From JADHLK01 sp038131695 (GTDB taxonomy: Bacteria; Pseudomonadota; Alphaproteobacteria; Puniceispirillales; Puniceispirillaceae): a stretch of DNA of 29,546 nt. The DNA is taken from contig JAYPQA010000004.1 of assembly GCA_038131695.1 (NCBI GenBank), positions 1-29,546 of the forward strand, written 5' to 3'. The translations under genes were made by a program, and so were the position numbers. Below the pieces are notes generated by a model. It did not search any database, was not told the DNA's origin, and saw nothing but the letters and a program-made list of their open reading frames with translations. Every line of letters begins with the position of its first letter. The stretch's first letter is position 1. Of this stretch, positions 1-8,112 are shown piece after piece.

Positions 1-379
1 TATCAAGGACGTGCCAGGCGTGCGCACCTACGTGTCCGTGGACGGCGGCATGGGCGATAACATCCGTCCCGCCCTCTACGGCTCGCGCTACGTGGCGCTG
101 GTGGCCGATGACGTCGCTCGCCAAGCCCGCCTGCAGACCGTGACCATCGCGGGCAAGTACTGCGAGTCGGGCGACGTGCTGGTGCGTGACGCGCGCATCG
201 CGCCCGTCAAGGCGGGTAGCATCATCGCCATCCCCGCCTCCGGTGCGTACGCCCCCAGCATGGCCTCCACCTATAACCTGAACGGGCGGCCCGCCGTGGT
301 GCTGGTGAGCGATGGGAAGGCCACGCTGATCCGCCGGCGCGAGTCCTACGCCGACCTGATGGCGCAGGACGTGCTCTAG
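1..379 (+). CDS. lysA: Diaminopimelate decarboxylase, C-terminal part (5' end outside window)
   Basis: This is the last ~125 residues of a PLP-dependent diaminopimelate decarboxylase, which makes lysine from meso-diaminopimelate. The frame is open from base 2 with no start, so the gene is cut by the window edge. Diagnostic pieces are VDGGMGDNIRP near the start, GKYCESGD (the Cys-Glu-Ser that contacts substrate across the dimer), SGAYAPSMASTYN (active-site Tyr) and RRRESYADLMAQD at the end, all in family order. The local GC content is clearly higher than in the rest of the window, and the holB remnant that follows is also GC-rich. I infer that this block comes from another organism than the alphaproteobacterial bulk. 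Confidence 0.93.
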   Translation, partial: IKDVPGVRTYVSVDGGMGDNIRPALYGSRYVALVADDVARQARLQTVTIAGKYCESGDVLVRDARIAPVKAGSIIAIPASGAYAPSMASTYNLNGRPAVVLVSDGKATLIRRRESYADLMAQDVL

Positions 380-1405
380 CGTTCCCTCCTGCACGGTCAC
401 GAGGGCGCGGCGCGCGGCTGGAGGGGGCGCTGGCCGCCGGGCGCCTCTCCCACGCCTACCTGTTCACCGGCCCGGCCCACGGGGGGCAACGCTTGCCACG
501 GCGCTGGCGCAGGCGGTGAACTGCACCGCCGTCGTCGCATCCGCCGAGGCACCCGGCCATGGACTCCCGTAACGCATCTGCCCTGGCCCGATGTCACGCG
601 CGTGCCGTGTATGCCCCGCCTGCACGCGCATCGCGGCGGGCGAGCGCTCCGACGTGCAGACGCTCACCGTGGACACCGAGGCGGAGAAGGGCCCCACCAC
701 CGTCATCGGCATCGAGCGGGTGCGCGAGCTCATCGCCTCGGCCCACCTGCTTCCCTACGAGGGGCGCTCGCGGGTGTATCGTCATCGACCCGGCCGACCG
801 GATGCATGGAGGCCGCGGCCAACGCCCTGCTCAAGGTGCTGGAGGAGCCGCCTCCCGGCGTGCTTATCCTCCTGGTGACGGCCAACCCTGACGGCATCCT
901 GCCCACCATCCGCTCCCGCTGCCAGGAGATAGCCCTGCGCCCATTGCCGGAGGCGCAGATTGCCCAGGTGCTGAAAGCCGAGCACGAGCAGTCCCCGGAG
1001 CAGGCTGCCACGCTGGCTCGCCTCTCCCGTGGATGCATCGGCTGGGCCATCACCGCAGCGCACGAACCGGCGGTGCCCGCCGGGCTACACCAGCGCCTCG
1101 AGCGCATCGCCACGGTGTGCGAGGGCGGGCTGGTGGAGCGGTTCGCCTATGCCGAGGACCTGGCCCGGCGCTTCCAGCGCGATAGAGCAGCGGGGCGCGA
1201 TGAGATGGCGCTGTGGACCCGCTGGCTGCGCGACGTGCTGCTGCTCCAGCACGGGCAGGACGAGCGCATCCTGCACACCGCCTGGGCCGCCACCCTGCGC
1301 CGCCTGGCGGCGGGGCTGAGCCCCGGCGCGCTGGCCGGGTGGCTACGCGCCACCGAAAGCACGCTTGATGCGCTGGAGCGCAACGCCTCCCGCGTCTGGC
1401 CCTGA
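380..1405 (+). CDS. holB: DNA polymerase III delta' subunit, broken by several frameshifts and a stop
   Basis: Clamp-loader delta' subunit, readable only by switching frames. An N-terminal piece reads GRLSHAYLFTGPAHGG (P-loop region). After a shift near 481-490 it continues as TLATALAQAVNC. A TAA at 570-572 interrupts the same frame, which then resumes with CPACTRIAAGERSDVQ (zinc-binding Cys) and IGIERVRELI. Two one-base discrepancies near 774-812 lead into the frame encoding NALLKVLEEPP and TIRSRCQEI (SRC motif), open to the stop at 1403-1405. Domain order and length match HolB. No convincing start codon was identified, so the 5' limit is approximate. The breaks are probably sequencing errors, since holB is essential. 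The gene ends almost exactly where the sequence switches to alphaproteobacterial truA. Confidence 0.82.
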   Translation, partial: RSLLHGHEGAARGWRGRWPPGASPTPTCSPARPTGGNACHGAGAGGELHRRRRIRRGTRPWTPVTHLPWPDVTRVPCMPRLHAHRGGRALRRADAHRGHRGGEGPHHRHRHRAGARAHRLGPPASLRGALAGVSSSTRPTGCMEAAANALLKVLEEPPPGVLILLVTANPDGILPTIRSRCQEIALRPLPEAQIAQVLKAEHEQSPEQAATLARLSRGCIGWAITAAHEPAVPAGLHQRLERIATVCEGGLVERFAYAEDLARRFQRDRAAGRDEMALWTRWLRDVLLLQHGQDERILHTAWAATLRRLAAGLSPGALAGWLRATESTLDALERNASRVWP

Positions 1406-1412
1406 TTGCGGC
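1403..1412. other. Probable chimeric join between two genomes
   Basis: The holB frame stops at 1403-1405. On the opposite strand, TruA similarity ends at about 1409 after AARDRRQAGQTAPP, where the family normally continues for about ten residues to its C-terminus. Instead, 21 unrelated residues are read from the antisense of holB. GC content and oligomer use change at the same point: CAGCTG is absent from 1-1405 and common from about 1690 onward. This is seen directly; that it is an assembly or library chimera rather than a genomic junction is inference. Confidence 0.75.
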
Positions 1413-2131
1413 GGGGCGGTCTGGCCAGCCTGGCGGCGGTCCCGGGCAGCCAGCACGGCAGCCATTTTTTGCGGCGGCCATTTGCCCAGCCCCACCTGCA
1501 CCAGCGAGCCGGTTATATTGCGCACCTGATGATGCAGGAAAGAGCGGGCCGAGACAGTGATGTGGATCTCCTCCCCGCTGGCGGTTACGGCCAGCCTGTC
1601 CAGCGTGCGGACCGGTGACTCAGCCTGACAGGCTGCGGCCCGAAAGCTGGTAAAATCATGGCGGCCTTCCAGACAGGCTGCCGCCTCCTGCATGGCGGCC
1701 AGCTGCAAGGGGCGGCCCAGCTGCCAGACCCGGTCCCGCAACAGCCCGCCCGGCACCGCCCGCAACCCTATGCGATAAAGATAATGGCGGGCCAGCGCAT
1801 CAAATCTGGCATGAAAATCCGCCGCAACCGGCTGGGCAGACAAAACCGCTATCCGGCTATCTTCCAGCCAGCTATTCAGCCCGCCTACCACCGCCCGGCT
1901 GTCCAGATGGGCGGGCACATCCAGATGCGCCGCCTGACCCAGAGCGTGCACCCCGGCATCCGTGCGCCCGGCCCCCTGCACCAGCGTTGGCCGGGTGGTC
2001 AGCTTTTCGGCCGCCTGTTCGAGTGATTGCTGAACCGACTGGCCATTTTCCTGGCGCTGCCAGCCAACCAGCCCGGTGCCGTCATATTCAATGCGGATCA
2101 GCATCCGCTGCAAGGCTGGCTTGTCACCCAT
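1409..2131 (-). CDS. truA: tRNA pseudouridine(38-40) synthase TruA, C-terminus lost at the join
   Basis: TruA isomerises uridines 38-40 in tRNA anticodon arms. Residues 12-17 carry the family's RIEYDG start, and the catalytic aspartate is D58 in GAGRTDAGVHALGQ. The later FHARFDALARHYLYRI, HDFTSFRA and SFLHHQVRNITGSLVQVG segments are typical. About 241 residues are genuine. The frame stays open to 1343, but the final 21 codons run through the antisense of holB and do not resemble TruA. The ATG at 2131 overlaps the end of fmt by 8 bases (translational coupling); an alternative ATG lies at 2104. It is the last gene of def-fmt-truA. Confidence 0.93.
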
Positions 2132-3107
2132 TCTGGCTGTCCGTTTCTTCAGCCTCCGCCCAAATCAGCTGGCCGGGCTGCCAGTTCCGACCATTCAGAA
2201 AAGCCTGTGCGGACATCCGTTTCTTGCCCGGCGGTTGCAGCTGGCTGACACAGAGCCAGCTGGCCCCACCACAGGAAATCAGCATATTCCCTTCTTTATC
2301 CAGCCCGATAAAATGGCCCGGCGGCAGCGGCTCTGCATCCGGCGGGGCCGTCCGGGCAAAAGCTGGCCCGGCCAGTTTCAGCCGCCCGCCCCCGGCCAGC
2401 CCAAACCAGCTGCCCGGCACCGGATCAAAGGCATTTATCTTGCGGGCCAAAACAGCAGCTGGCTGATCCAGCCGCAGCGCGCTTTCCGCGTTGCTGATCT
2501 TGCCTGCATACAGGATCCCGTCCTCGGCTTGCGGGCGCCGGGCCGGGCGCTCCCCCGCATCCAGCCTGGCCAGCAGCCCTTCCAGACAATCTGCGGCCAT
2601 CCCGGCCAGCCTGTCATGCAGCTGGCCAGCCGTCATACCAGCTGGAATCGGCAGGCGCTGGCAATCCAGAACCGGGCCGGTATCCAGCCCCGCTTCCATC
2701 TGCATGGCACAAATGCCGGTCTCCTCATCGCCTGCCTCCAGCGCGCGTTGGATCGGGGCGGCCCCGCGCCAGCGCGGCAAAAGCGAGGCGTGCGCATTAA
2801 TACAGCCCAGCGGCGGCAAATCCAGCACCGGCTGCGGCAGGATAAGCCCATAGGCCACGACGATAATCACCTGCGGGCGGGCGGCGGCCAGCTGGGTCTG
2901 AATATCCTGATCGCGCAAACTGTCCGGCCAATAGACCGGCAAGCCGCGGGCCCGGGCAGCCGCGGCAACCGGCGTTGGCCGTTCTGCCATGCCGCGCCCG
3001 GCAGGCCTGGGCGGCTGGGTATAGACAGCCAGCACCTCATGCCGGTCTGCCAGCCGCTCCAGGCTGGGCACGGCAAAATCGGGACTGCCCATAAAAATCA
3101 GCTGCAT
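2124..3107 (-). CDS. fmt: Methionyl-tRNA formyltransferase
   Basis: Formylates Met-tRNAfMet from 10-formyl-tetrahydrofolate for translation initiation. The 327-residue protein is full length for the family. It starts MQLIFMGSPDFAVPSL, has the formyltransferase core INAHASLLPRWRGAAPIQ (catalytic N104 and H106, SLLP loop) and MEAGLDTGPVL with catalytic D142, followed by the C-terminal OB-fold tRNA-binding region (about residues 205-310). A purine-rich GAGGAG lies upstream of the ATG. It is 21 bases downstream of def and overlaps truA by 8 bases. The pairing with def is functional: Fmt adds the formyl group that Def removes. Confidence 0.97.
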   Translation of the reverse strand: MQLIFMGSPDFAVPSLERLADRHEVLAVYTQPPRPAGRGMAERPTPVAAAARARGLPVYWPDSLRDQDIQTQLAAARPQVIIVVAYGLILPQPVLDLPPLGCINAHASLLPRWRGAAPIQRALEAGDEETGICAMQMEAGLDTGPVLDCQRLPIPAGMTAGQLHDRLAGMAADCLEGLLARLDAGERPARRPQAEDGILYAGKISNAESALRLDQPAAVLARKINAFDPVPGSWFGLAGGGRLKLAGPAFARTAPPDAEPLPPGHFIGLDKEGNMLISCGGASWLCVSQLQPPGKKRMSAQAFLNGRNWQPGQLIWAEAEETDSQNG

Positions 3108-3128
3108 GGCAAGGCTCTCCTCTTGCCT

Positions 3129-3644
3129 CTAATCACTGTTGGAGCGGGCCTCTTTGAGCACCTTGCGCCAAATCATATCGCGTTTCAGGCGCGAGAGATG
3201 ATCAATAAACAACACCCCGTTCAGATGGTCTATCTCATGCTGGATACAGGCTGCCTCAAGACCGGAAAAAGCAGCTTCCTGCTCTGTGCCCTGCAGGTCC
3301 AGCCAGCGGGCGGTCACCTCAGCCGGGCGCTGCACCTCTGCGGTATAGCCGGGAATGGACAGACACCCCTCTTCCAGCACCGCGGTTTCGTCAGAACTTG
3401 AGAGGATTTCCGGATTCACCATCTGATAGAGGCGGGCTTCCCCATCATCTGGCGCGCAATCCATCACCACCAGACGCACGAGGCTGTTCACCTGATTGGC
3501 GGCCAGCCCGATACCCGGGGCCTCATACATGGTCTCTGCCATATCATCGAGCTGCTGGCGCACCGCCGCGTCAATCTCTGAAACCGGTTCTGCTCTCTGG
3601 CGCAATACCGGGTCCGGCACCTTTATAATCGGCAATAGGGGCAT
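3129..3644 (-). CDS. def: Peptide deformylase
   Basis: Iron/zinc hydrolase that removes the N-formyl group from nascent proteins. The 171-residue protein has all three family motifs: GIGLAANQV (44-52), EEGCLSIPG with metal ligand C94, and HEIDH (136-140, two His ligands and the catalytic Glu). The frame stays open far upstream to 4295, but that stretch is antisense to rmuC and has no deformylase similarity. The start at 3644 (MPLLPIIKVPDPVLR) matches the usual N-terminus. First gene of def-fmt-truA, divergent from rmuC across about 170 bases that must hold both promoters. Confidence 0.97.
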   Translation of the reverse strand: MPLLPIIKVPDPVLRQRAEPVSEIDAAVRQQLDDMAETMYEAPGIGLAANQVNSLVRLVVMDCAPDDGEARLYQMVNPEILSSSDETAVLEEGCLSIPGYTAEVQRPAEVTARWLDLQGTEQEAAFSGLEAACIQHEIDHLNGVLFIDHLSRLKRDMIWRKVLKEARSNSD

Positions 3645-3813
3645 TTGCTTTCCGGAACTTCCTTGCCAAGCTGGGTTTTCATCTGCGACAGGCCGTGCCA
3701 TGATGGCAGGTGACTTTCCCGGCCTGTTTGCGGGTTGCTGCCCTGATCTAGACAAAGCATGGCGGGCCGTCAAGAAAACCCGGCATTTCTGCCACCGCAA
3801 AAAGAGGCTGGAT

Positions 3814-4950
3814 ATGGATAATTCAGAGATGGCGATTATGGTGCTGGCGGTGCTGCTGGGCCTTGCTCTGGCCGGGCTGGCGATGCTGTGGCGGCGCGCG
3901 CCAGGCAATCCGGCAGACGAAGCGGCACAGAACCGGGCAGAAGACCCGGCGCTGGCAGAATTGCGCGGGCAGCTGGCGCAGCTGGCCAGCGCGGCAGGCA
4001 GCCAGCAACAGGCCCTGGCCAGCCAGCTGGCAGAACAATCCAAAAGGATGGACGAATCGCTGGCGCGCCTGCGTGACCAGATGGGCCAGTCCCTGACCAA
4101 ACAGACCCAGAGCACGCATGAGAATCTGACCAAACTTTCCGAGAGGCTGGCGGTAATTGACCGGGCGAACAGCCAGATTGCTGAGCTGACCGGGCAAGTG
4201 ACCCAGCTGCATAATATTCTGGCCAACAAAACTGAACGCGGCGCCTTTGGCGAGGTGCAGCTGGAAAATCTGGTGCGCACCGTGCTGCCGCCCAATGCCT
4301 ATGAATTTCAGGTGACGCTCTCCACCGGCAAGCGGGCAGATTGTATCCTGCGCCTGCCCAACCCGCCGGGCCCGATTGTGATTGATGCCAAATTCCCGCT
4401 GGAGGCCTGGCAGGCCCTGCAAAATGCCGAGAATGAAACCGCCCGCAAGGCGGCCCGCAAACAGCTGGGGATCGCGGTGCGTGGCCATGTGAGAGATATT
4501 CAGGAAAAATACATTATCGCCGGGGAAACAGCTGAATCGGCCTGCCTGTTCCTGCCATCCGAGGCAGTCTATGCCGAATTGCACGCCAATCTGCCGCAAA
4601 TTATCGAGGATAGCTATCAGGCCCGCGTCTGGATTGTGTCTCCGACCACCATGATGGCGACGCTGAATACGGTGCGGGCTGTCCTGCGCGATGCCCGGAT
4701 GCGCGAGCAGACAGCCGTGATACAGGCAGAAATCATCAAGCTGATCGGCGATGTTGTCCGGCTGGATCAGCGGGTGGAAAATCTGGACAAGCATTTCGGC
4801 CTTGCCCAGAAAGATATTCGCGAAATCCAGACCTCTACCGGCAAGATCACCCGTCGCGGCCAGAAAATAGGCGAGTTTGATGTGATCGAGGATAAGGAGG
4901 CCAGCCCGGGCGGCGGCGTCGATATTCTGCCGGACAAGCTGCCGGACTAG
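3814..4950 (+). CDS. rmuC: RmuC family DNA recombination protein
   Basis: 378-residue RmuC, a membrane-anchored, nuclease-fold protein reported to limit inversions between short inverted repeats. An N-terminal transmembrane helix (about residues 7-26) is followed by a Gln/Ala/Leu-rich coiled coil (about 40-130). The RmuC core then includes GKRADCILRLPNPPGPIVIDAK, with the IDAK catalytic-type motif, then FLPSEAVYAEL and VSPTTMMATLNTVRAVLRD. The start at 3814 is chosen because AAAGAGG lies just upstream and the transmembrane helix begins right after it; the open frame extends further upstream without similarity. Its position beside def, divergently oriented, is common in Alphaproteobacteria. 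The stop faces recR with only 15 bases between. Confidence 0.93.
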   Translation: MDNSEMAIMVLAVLLGLALAGLAMLWRRAPGNPADEAAQNRAEDPALAELRGQLAQLASAAGSQQQALASQLAEQSKRMDESLARLRDQMGQSLTKQTQSTHENLTKLSERLAVIDRANSQIAELTGQVTQLHNILANKTERGAFGEVQLENLVRTVLPPNAYEFQVTLSTGKRADCILRLPNPPGPIVIDAKFPLEAWQALQNAENETARKAARKQLGIAVRGHVRDIQEKYIIAGETAESACLFLPSEAVYAELHANLPQIIEDSYQARVWIVSPTTMMATLNTVRAVLRDARMREQTAVIQAEIIKLIGDVVRLDQRVENLDKHFGLAQKDIREIQTSTGKITRRGQKIGEFDVIEDKEASPGGGVDILPDKLPD

Positions 4951-4965
4951 CCAGCTGGCCCTGCT

Positions 4966-5583
4966 TCAAGAGGACTGGATTTTGCTGCGCGCCTTCAGCG
5001 CCTGGGCCAGCGTGCCCTCATCCAGATAATTCAGCTCTCCGCCAACCGGCAGCCCGTGCGCCAGCCGCGTTACATTCAGCACCAGACCGTCCAGCCTTTC
5101 GGCGATATAATGGGCGGTTGTCTGACCGTCCATGGTCGCAGAGGTCGCCAAGATCACCTCAGCCTCCTGATTGTTGGCTGCCATCTCGCCAGCGCGGGCC
5201 ACCAGCCTGTCAATGCCCAGCTCACGCGGGCCGCGCCCGTCCAGAGCCGAGAGATTGCCCCCCAATATATGATAGCGCCCGGCATAAATACCGGCCCGCT
5301 CTATTGCCCAGAGGTCGGAGACATCCTCCACCACACAGAGCCGGTCGGGCTGGCGGCGGCTGTCGGTGCAGATATGGCATAAATCGGTGCTGTCCAGATT
5401 GCCGCATTCCGCACAGGGCCGGAAATTGCGGGCGGCTGCGTCCAGCTCAGCGGCCAGCGGCAGCATCAGCTGATCGCGGTTCTTCAGCAGAAACAGGGCG
5501 GCCCGCTGGGCCGAGCGCGGGCCAAGGCCGGGCAGGCGTGCCAGCCTTTTTATCAGACTGTCCAATTGTGCGTTGCGTGCCAT
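4966..5583 (-). CDS. recR: Recombination protein RecR
   Basis: RecR (205 residues) works with RecO, and in some species RecF, to load RecA at single-strand gaps. It has the N-terminal helix-hairpin-helix RLPGLGPRSAQRAA (16-29), a C4 zinc finger (C57, C60, C69, C72) and a Toprim domain (about 80-175) beginning CVVEDVSDLWAIE. The C-terminal segment is LARGLPVGGEL-like (here LAHGLPVGGELNYLDEGTL). Last gene of the classic dnaX-ybaB-recR operon, 33 bases after ybaB. Confidence 0.97.
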   Translation of the reverse strand: MARNAQLDSLIKRLARLPGLGPRSAQRAALFLLKNRDQLMLPLAAELDAAARNFRPCAECGNLDSTDLCHICTDSRRQPDRLCVVEDVSDLWAIERAGIYAGRYHILGGNLSALDGRGPRELGIDRLVARAGEMAANNQEAEVILATSATMDGQTTAHYIAERLDGLVLNVTRLAHGLPVGGELNYLDEGTLAQALKARSKIQSS

Positions 5584-5616
5584 GTCTTTTCAGCGATTCT
5601 CTTGCAAGACCAAAAT

Positions 5617-5940
5617 TCAGAAAGGCAGCTGCAGTCCGGGCGGCAAGGGCAGGCCGCCGGTCAGCTCAGCCATCGCCTCAGCCATTGCCTTGTCAGCATC
5701 CTCGCGGGCCTTGTTCACAGCGGCCTTGATCATATCTTCCAGCGTTTCGGTATCTTCCGGGTCACAGGCATCCGGGGTGATAGACACATAGAGCACCCGG
5801 CCCTTGCCGGTCAGGGTGACCGAGACAGCCCCGCCGCCAGCGGTGGCGGTGAATTGGCGGCTTTCCATTTCCGCCTGCAAATCTGCCATGCGAGATTGCA
5901 TTTCCTGCACTTTTTTCATCATGCCGCCCAGATTGCGCAT
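5617..5940 (-). CDS. ybaB: YbaB/EbfC family nucleoid-associated protein
   Basis: 107-residue dimeric DNA-binding protein of the YbaB/EbfC family. The N-terminal helix MMKKVQEMQSRMADLQAEME, the central V-x-V-x-L-x-G-K-G strand, ITPDACDPEDTETLEDMI and the helix with AVNKAREDADKAMAEAM are all standard. It starts 18 bases after the dnaX stop, with a GGGACAG purine stretch upstream as ribosome-binding region, and precedes recR. Family members coat DNA and affect expression broadly; the conserved link with dnaX and recR suggests a role near replication and repair, but the exact job is not established. Confidence 0.95.
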   Translation of the reverse strand: MRNLGGMMKKVQEMQSRMADLQAEMESRQFTATAGGGAVSVTLTGKGRVLYVSITPDACDPEDTETLEDMIKAAVNKAREDADKAMAEAMAELTGGLPLPPGLQLPF

Positions 5941-5958
5941 CCTGATCTGTCCCTTTCC

Positions 5959-7812
5959 CTAATTTTCTGAATTTTCATCTGCTGCCTGCCGATCTGCTTC
6001 CTGCCGATCTGTTTCCGGCAAATCGGCTGGCTCATGCGGGATAACCGCGCTGACCTCTGCCCCTGGAAAACGCGCCAGTATCTCGGCAACAACCGGATGT
6101 TCGGCTGCCGCCAGCCGCTCTGCCGAGAGCTGGTTCTGGCTTGTCTCATGCAGGGTTGGCTCAGCAGCCGCCTCAGACAAAAGCACCATCCAGCGCTGGC
6201 CGGTCTGCTCACTCAAAGCCTTGGCCAGCTGGCCGGGCAATTCATTGGGCGCATCCCCGACCAGCTTTATCTCCAGCCGCCCGGCGGCCAGACTGACCAG
6301 CCCGATATGCAGGCGCAGCCGGGTTGCCAGAGCCCACTCACCCGCCGCCTCCAGCAAATCCGCCATCTCAGCAAGAGAGCTGGGCTGGCGGGCGGCTGGC
6401 GAGGCCGCGTCTGGCAGGGGGGCGGCAGGCGGCTCTGGCTGAAGCTGGGGTTCGACCACCAGCTGGGGGGCAATGCTGGCTGGGCCTGCTGGTGCGCTCG
6501 CCATTGGGGCAGGCGGGTGGGCCGCGCTGGTTTCCCCTGTTTGGGGGGCATCAGCAGGCGCATTGGGCTTGGCCTGTCCCGGGCTGGAAGCGGCGACAGG
6601 CTGCCCGGCAGCGGGCGATCCGGCAGCGGACGTTCCGGCAGCGGGCCCGCTTGCAGAGGGCGCATCAGGCAGACGGGCCAAAATCTCAGCCGGGGTGGGC
6701 ATCGGGGCCGTGTGGGCCAGCCTGATCAGCAGCATTTCAGCCGCCGCCCCACTATGCGGGGCGCGGGCCATCTCGCCATGACCGGCCAGCAGAATCTGCC
6801 AGCTCCGCCCCAGCCGGGCGATACCCTGTTCCGCCAGGCTGGCGACCGGCTGGCGCACCGCTTCGGGCAAATCAGCTGCGGGCGCGCCCGCCGCCTGCAG
6901 TGAGGCCAAATGCACCAAATCCAGCAAATCTGCAATAACCCGCTCCGGCTCTGCCCCGCCGCTGAGCGCCTCATTGAAACCGGCCAGCGCAGCCTCGGTA
7001 TCCCCGCCCAGCGCCGCAGCCAGAATCGCACTCAGCGCGCTGGCATCCGCCTGGCCCAGCATGGCCGCAACCAGCGCTTCATCAATGGTATCCTCTCCCA
7101 TCGCGGCAGCCTGATCGAGCAGCGAGAGCGCATCCCGCACCGACCCTTCGGCAGCGCGGGCCAAGAGCCGGACAGCCGCCGCCGAGATGGTGATGGTTTC
7201 GGCCGCCGCAATCTGGCTGAGATGATCGGCCAGCAAATCGGTTGGCACGCGCCGCAGATCAAAGCGCTGGCATCTGGACAGGATGGTAACCGGCACCTTG
7301 CGGATTTCGGTTGTGGCAAAGATGAAAATAACTGCTTCAGGCGGTTCTTCCAGCGTTTTCAGCAGCGCGTTGAAGGCACTGCGCGAGAGCATATGCACCT
7401 CGTCAATGATGTAGATTTTATGGCGCGCTGAAACCGGCCGATAGGCGGTTCCGTCAATAATCTCGCGCACATCATCCACGCCGGTATGGCTGGCGGCATC
7501 CATCTCTAGCACATCAACATGGCGGCCTTCGGCAATTTGCCGGCAGGGCTCACATTGCCCGCAAGGCTCCAGCGTCGGCTCTCCTGTTCCGTCCGGGCCA
7601 ACGCAATTTAGCCCGCGCGCCAGAATACGGGCAGTAGAGGTCTTGCCAACCCCGCGCACCCCGGTCAGCACAAAGGCATGGGCCAGCCTGCCCATAGAGA
7701 GCGCGTTGCTGAGCGTGCGCACCAGCGCCTCCTGACCCACCATCGCCGAAAAGCTGGCGGGCCGGTATTTGCGGGCCAGCACCCGATAGGCTGTATTGCT
7801 TGTCTCACTCAC
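5959..7812 (-). CDS. dnaX: DNA polymerase III subunits gamma/tau
   Basis: Clamp-loader ATPase, about 617 residues. It begins VLARKYRPASFSAMVGQEA and carries Walker A GVRGVGKT (51-58), zinc cysteines C70, C84, C87 and C90, Walker B YIIDEVHMLS, sensor FIFATTE and the SRC motif in ILSRCQRFDLRRV. A long Pro/Ala-rich linker (about 400-490) leads to the C-terminal tau region. Start: the frame is open to 8091, but the upstream part covers the SRP RNA gene. A GTG at 7812, preceded by AAGGGCAATCAG, gives the usual family N-terminus, with AAGG as a modest ribosome-binding site. No obvious A-rich slippery site for gamma production was noticed. First gene of dnaX-ybaB-recR. Confidence 0.95.
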   Translation of the reverse strand: MSETSNTAYRVLARKYRPASFSAMVGQEALVRTLSNALSMGRLAHAFVLTGVRGVGKTSTARILARGLNCVGPDGTGEPTLEPCGQCEPCRQIAEGRHVDVLEMDAASHTGVDDVREIIDGTAYRPVSARHKIYIIDEVHMLSRSAFNALLKTLEEPPEAVIFIFATTEIRKVPVTILSRCQRFDLRRVPTDLLADHLSQIAAAETITISAAAVRLLARAAEGSVRDALSLLDQAAAMGEDTIDEALVAAMLGQADASALSAILAAALGGDTEAALAGFNEALSGGAEPERVIADLLDLVHLASLQAAGAPAADLPEAVRQPVASLAEQGIARLGRSWQILLAGHGEMARAPHSGAAAEMLLIRLAHTAPMPTPAEILARLPDAPSASGPAAGTSAAGSPAAGQPVAASSPGQAKPNAPADAPQTGETSAAHPPAPMASAPAGPASIAPQLVVEPQLQPEPPAAPLPDAASPAARQPSSLAEMADLLEAAGEWALATRLRLHIGLVSLAAGRLEIKLVGDAPNELPGQLAKALSEQTGQRWMVLLSEAAAEPTLHETSQNQLSAERLAAAEHPVVAEILARFPGAEVSAVIPHEPADLPETDRQEADRQAADENSEN

Positions 7813-7954
7813 CTGATTGCCCTTGCCATTTGGGTCTGTGCCATGCACCGGCGGATTGCGTTCCTGGCGCGGTTTGGCCAGCCCGAACTTGCCAGCCCAG
7901 ATCTGCCAGCCCGATTCTGAAGGTGGCGCACTGGCAGCAGAACGGGGCCTGATC

Positions 7955-7975
7955 AAAAAAGGCGAAAGGCTGAAC
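7955..7975 (-). terminator. ffs 3' stem with U-tract
   Basis: The 3' strand of the SRP RNA closing stem ends at 7961 and is followed at once by six T on the minus strand, so the RNA hairpin itself probably serves as intrinsic terminator. About 140 bases then separate it from the dnaX GTG; nothing else was recognised in that leader. Confidence 0.55.
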
Positions 7976-8058
7976 GACCCGCACGAAAACTGCTTTGGCT
8001 GCTTCCTCTCGGACCTCGCCCGGGTGAGCAGAGCTGTCCGTCCGCCCAGCCTTTCACC
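7961..8058 (-). ncRNA. ffs: Signal recognition particle RNA, small bacterial (4.5S) type
   Basis: On the minus strand, 7997-8015 matches the universal SRP domain IV core: AGGTCC, a GAGA (GNRA) tetraloop, then GGAAGCAGCC. This differs from the E. coli core mainly in the tetraloop (GGAA there). The 5' end (GGTGAAAGGCTG) and 3' end (CAGCCTTTCGCC) pair over 12 base pairs with one G-U, closing a hairpin of about 98 nt as expected for 4.5S RNA. A run of six T (7955-7960) follows as terminator tail, and a promoter sits at the right distance upstream. The RNA pairs with Ffh to target membrane proteins. An ffs gene directly before dnaX is, to my knowledge, a recurrent alphaproteobacterial arrangement. 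Confidence 0.95.
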
Positions 8059-8062
8059 CTCC

Positions 8063-8091
8063 AATATGGGAGATGCGCGCCGCTGATACAA
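8063..8091 (-). promoter_or_regulatory. Probable promoter of ffs
   Basis: Reading the minus strand, TTGTAT (8091-8086) and CATATT (8068-8063) are separated by 17 bases. The 5' end of the folded SRP RNA (8058) falls five bases after the -10 element. Spacing and position fit a housekeeping sigma70 promoter; the start point itself is inferred. It lies in the gap after the fic stop codon. Confidence 0.6.
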
Positions 8092-8112
8092 GGATTTTGT
8101 CAGCTAAATTGA

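Noticed and set aside
2076..3401. 441-codon plus-strand frame opposite fmt and def
   Set aside because: Antisense shadow spanning two conserved genes; composition and lack of motifs match other shadows in this GC-rich DNA.
3645..4295. Long upstream extension of the peptide deformylase frame on the minus strand
   Set aside because: It lies antisense to the well-supported rmuC gene, has low-complexity Ser/Ala/Arg composition and no deformylase similarity; the normal N-terminus begins at 3644.
5959..6700. Ribosomal frameshift site for a separate gamma product of dnaX
   Set aside because: I saw no A-AAA-AAG type slippery run with a downstream stop in the 3' half of dnaX, so a programmed shift is not supported.
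7813..8091. N-terminal extension of DnaX
   Set aside because: The extra residues are encoded by the SRP RNA gene and its leader; family similarity begins at the GTG 7812.
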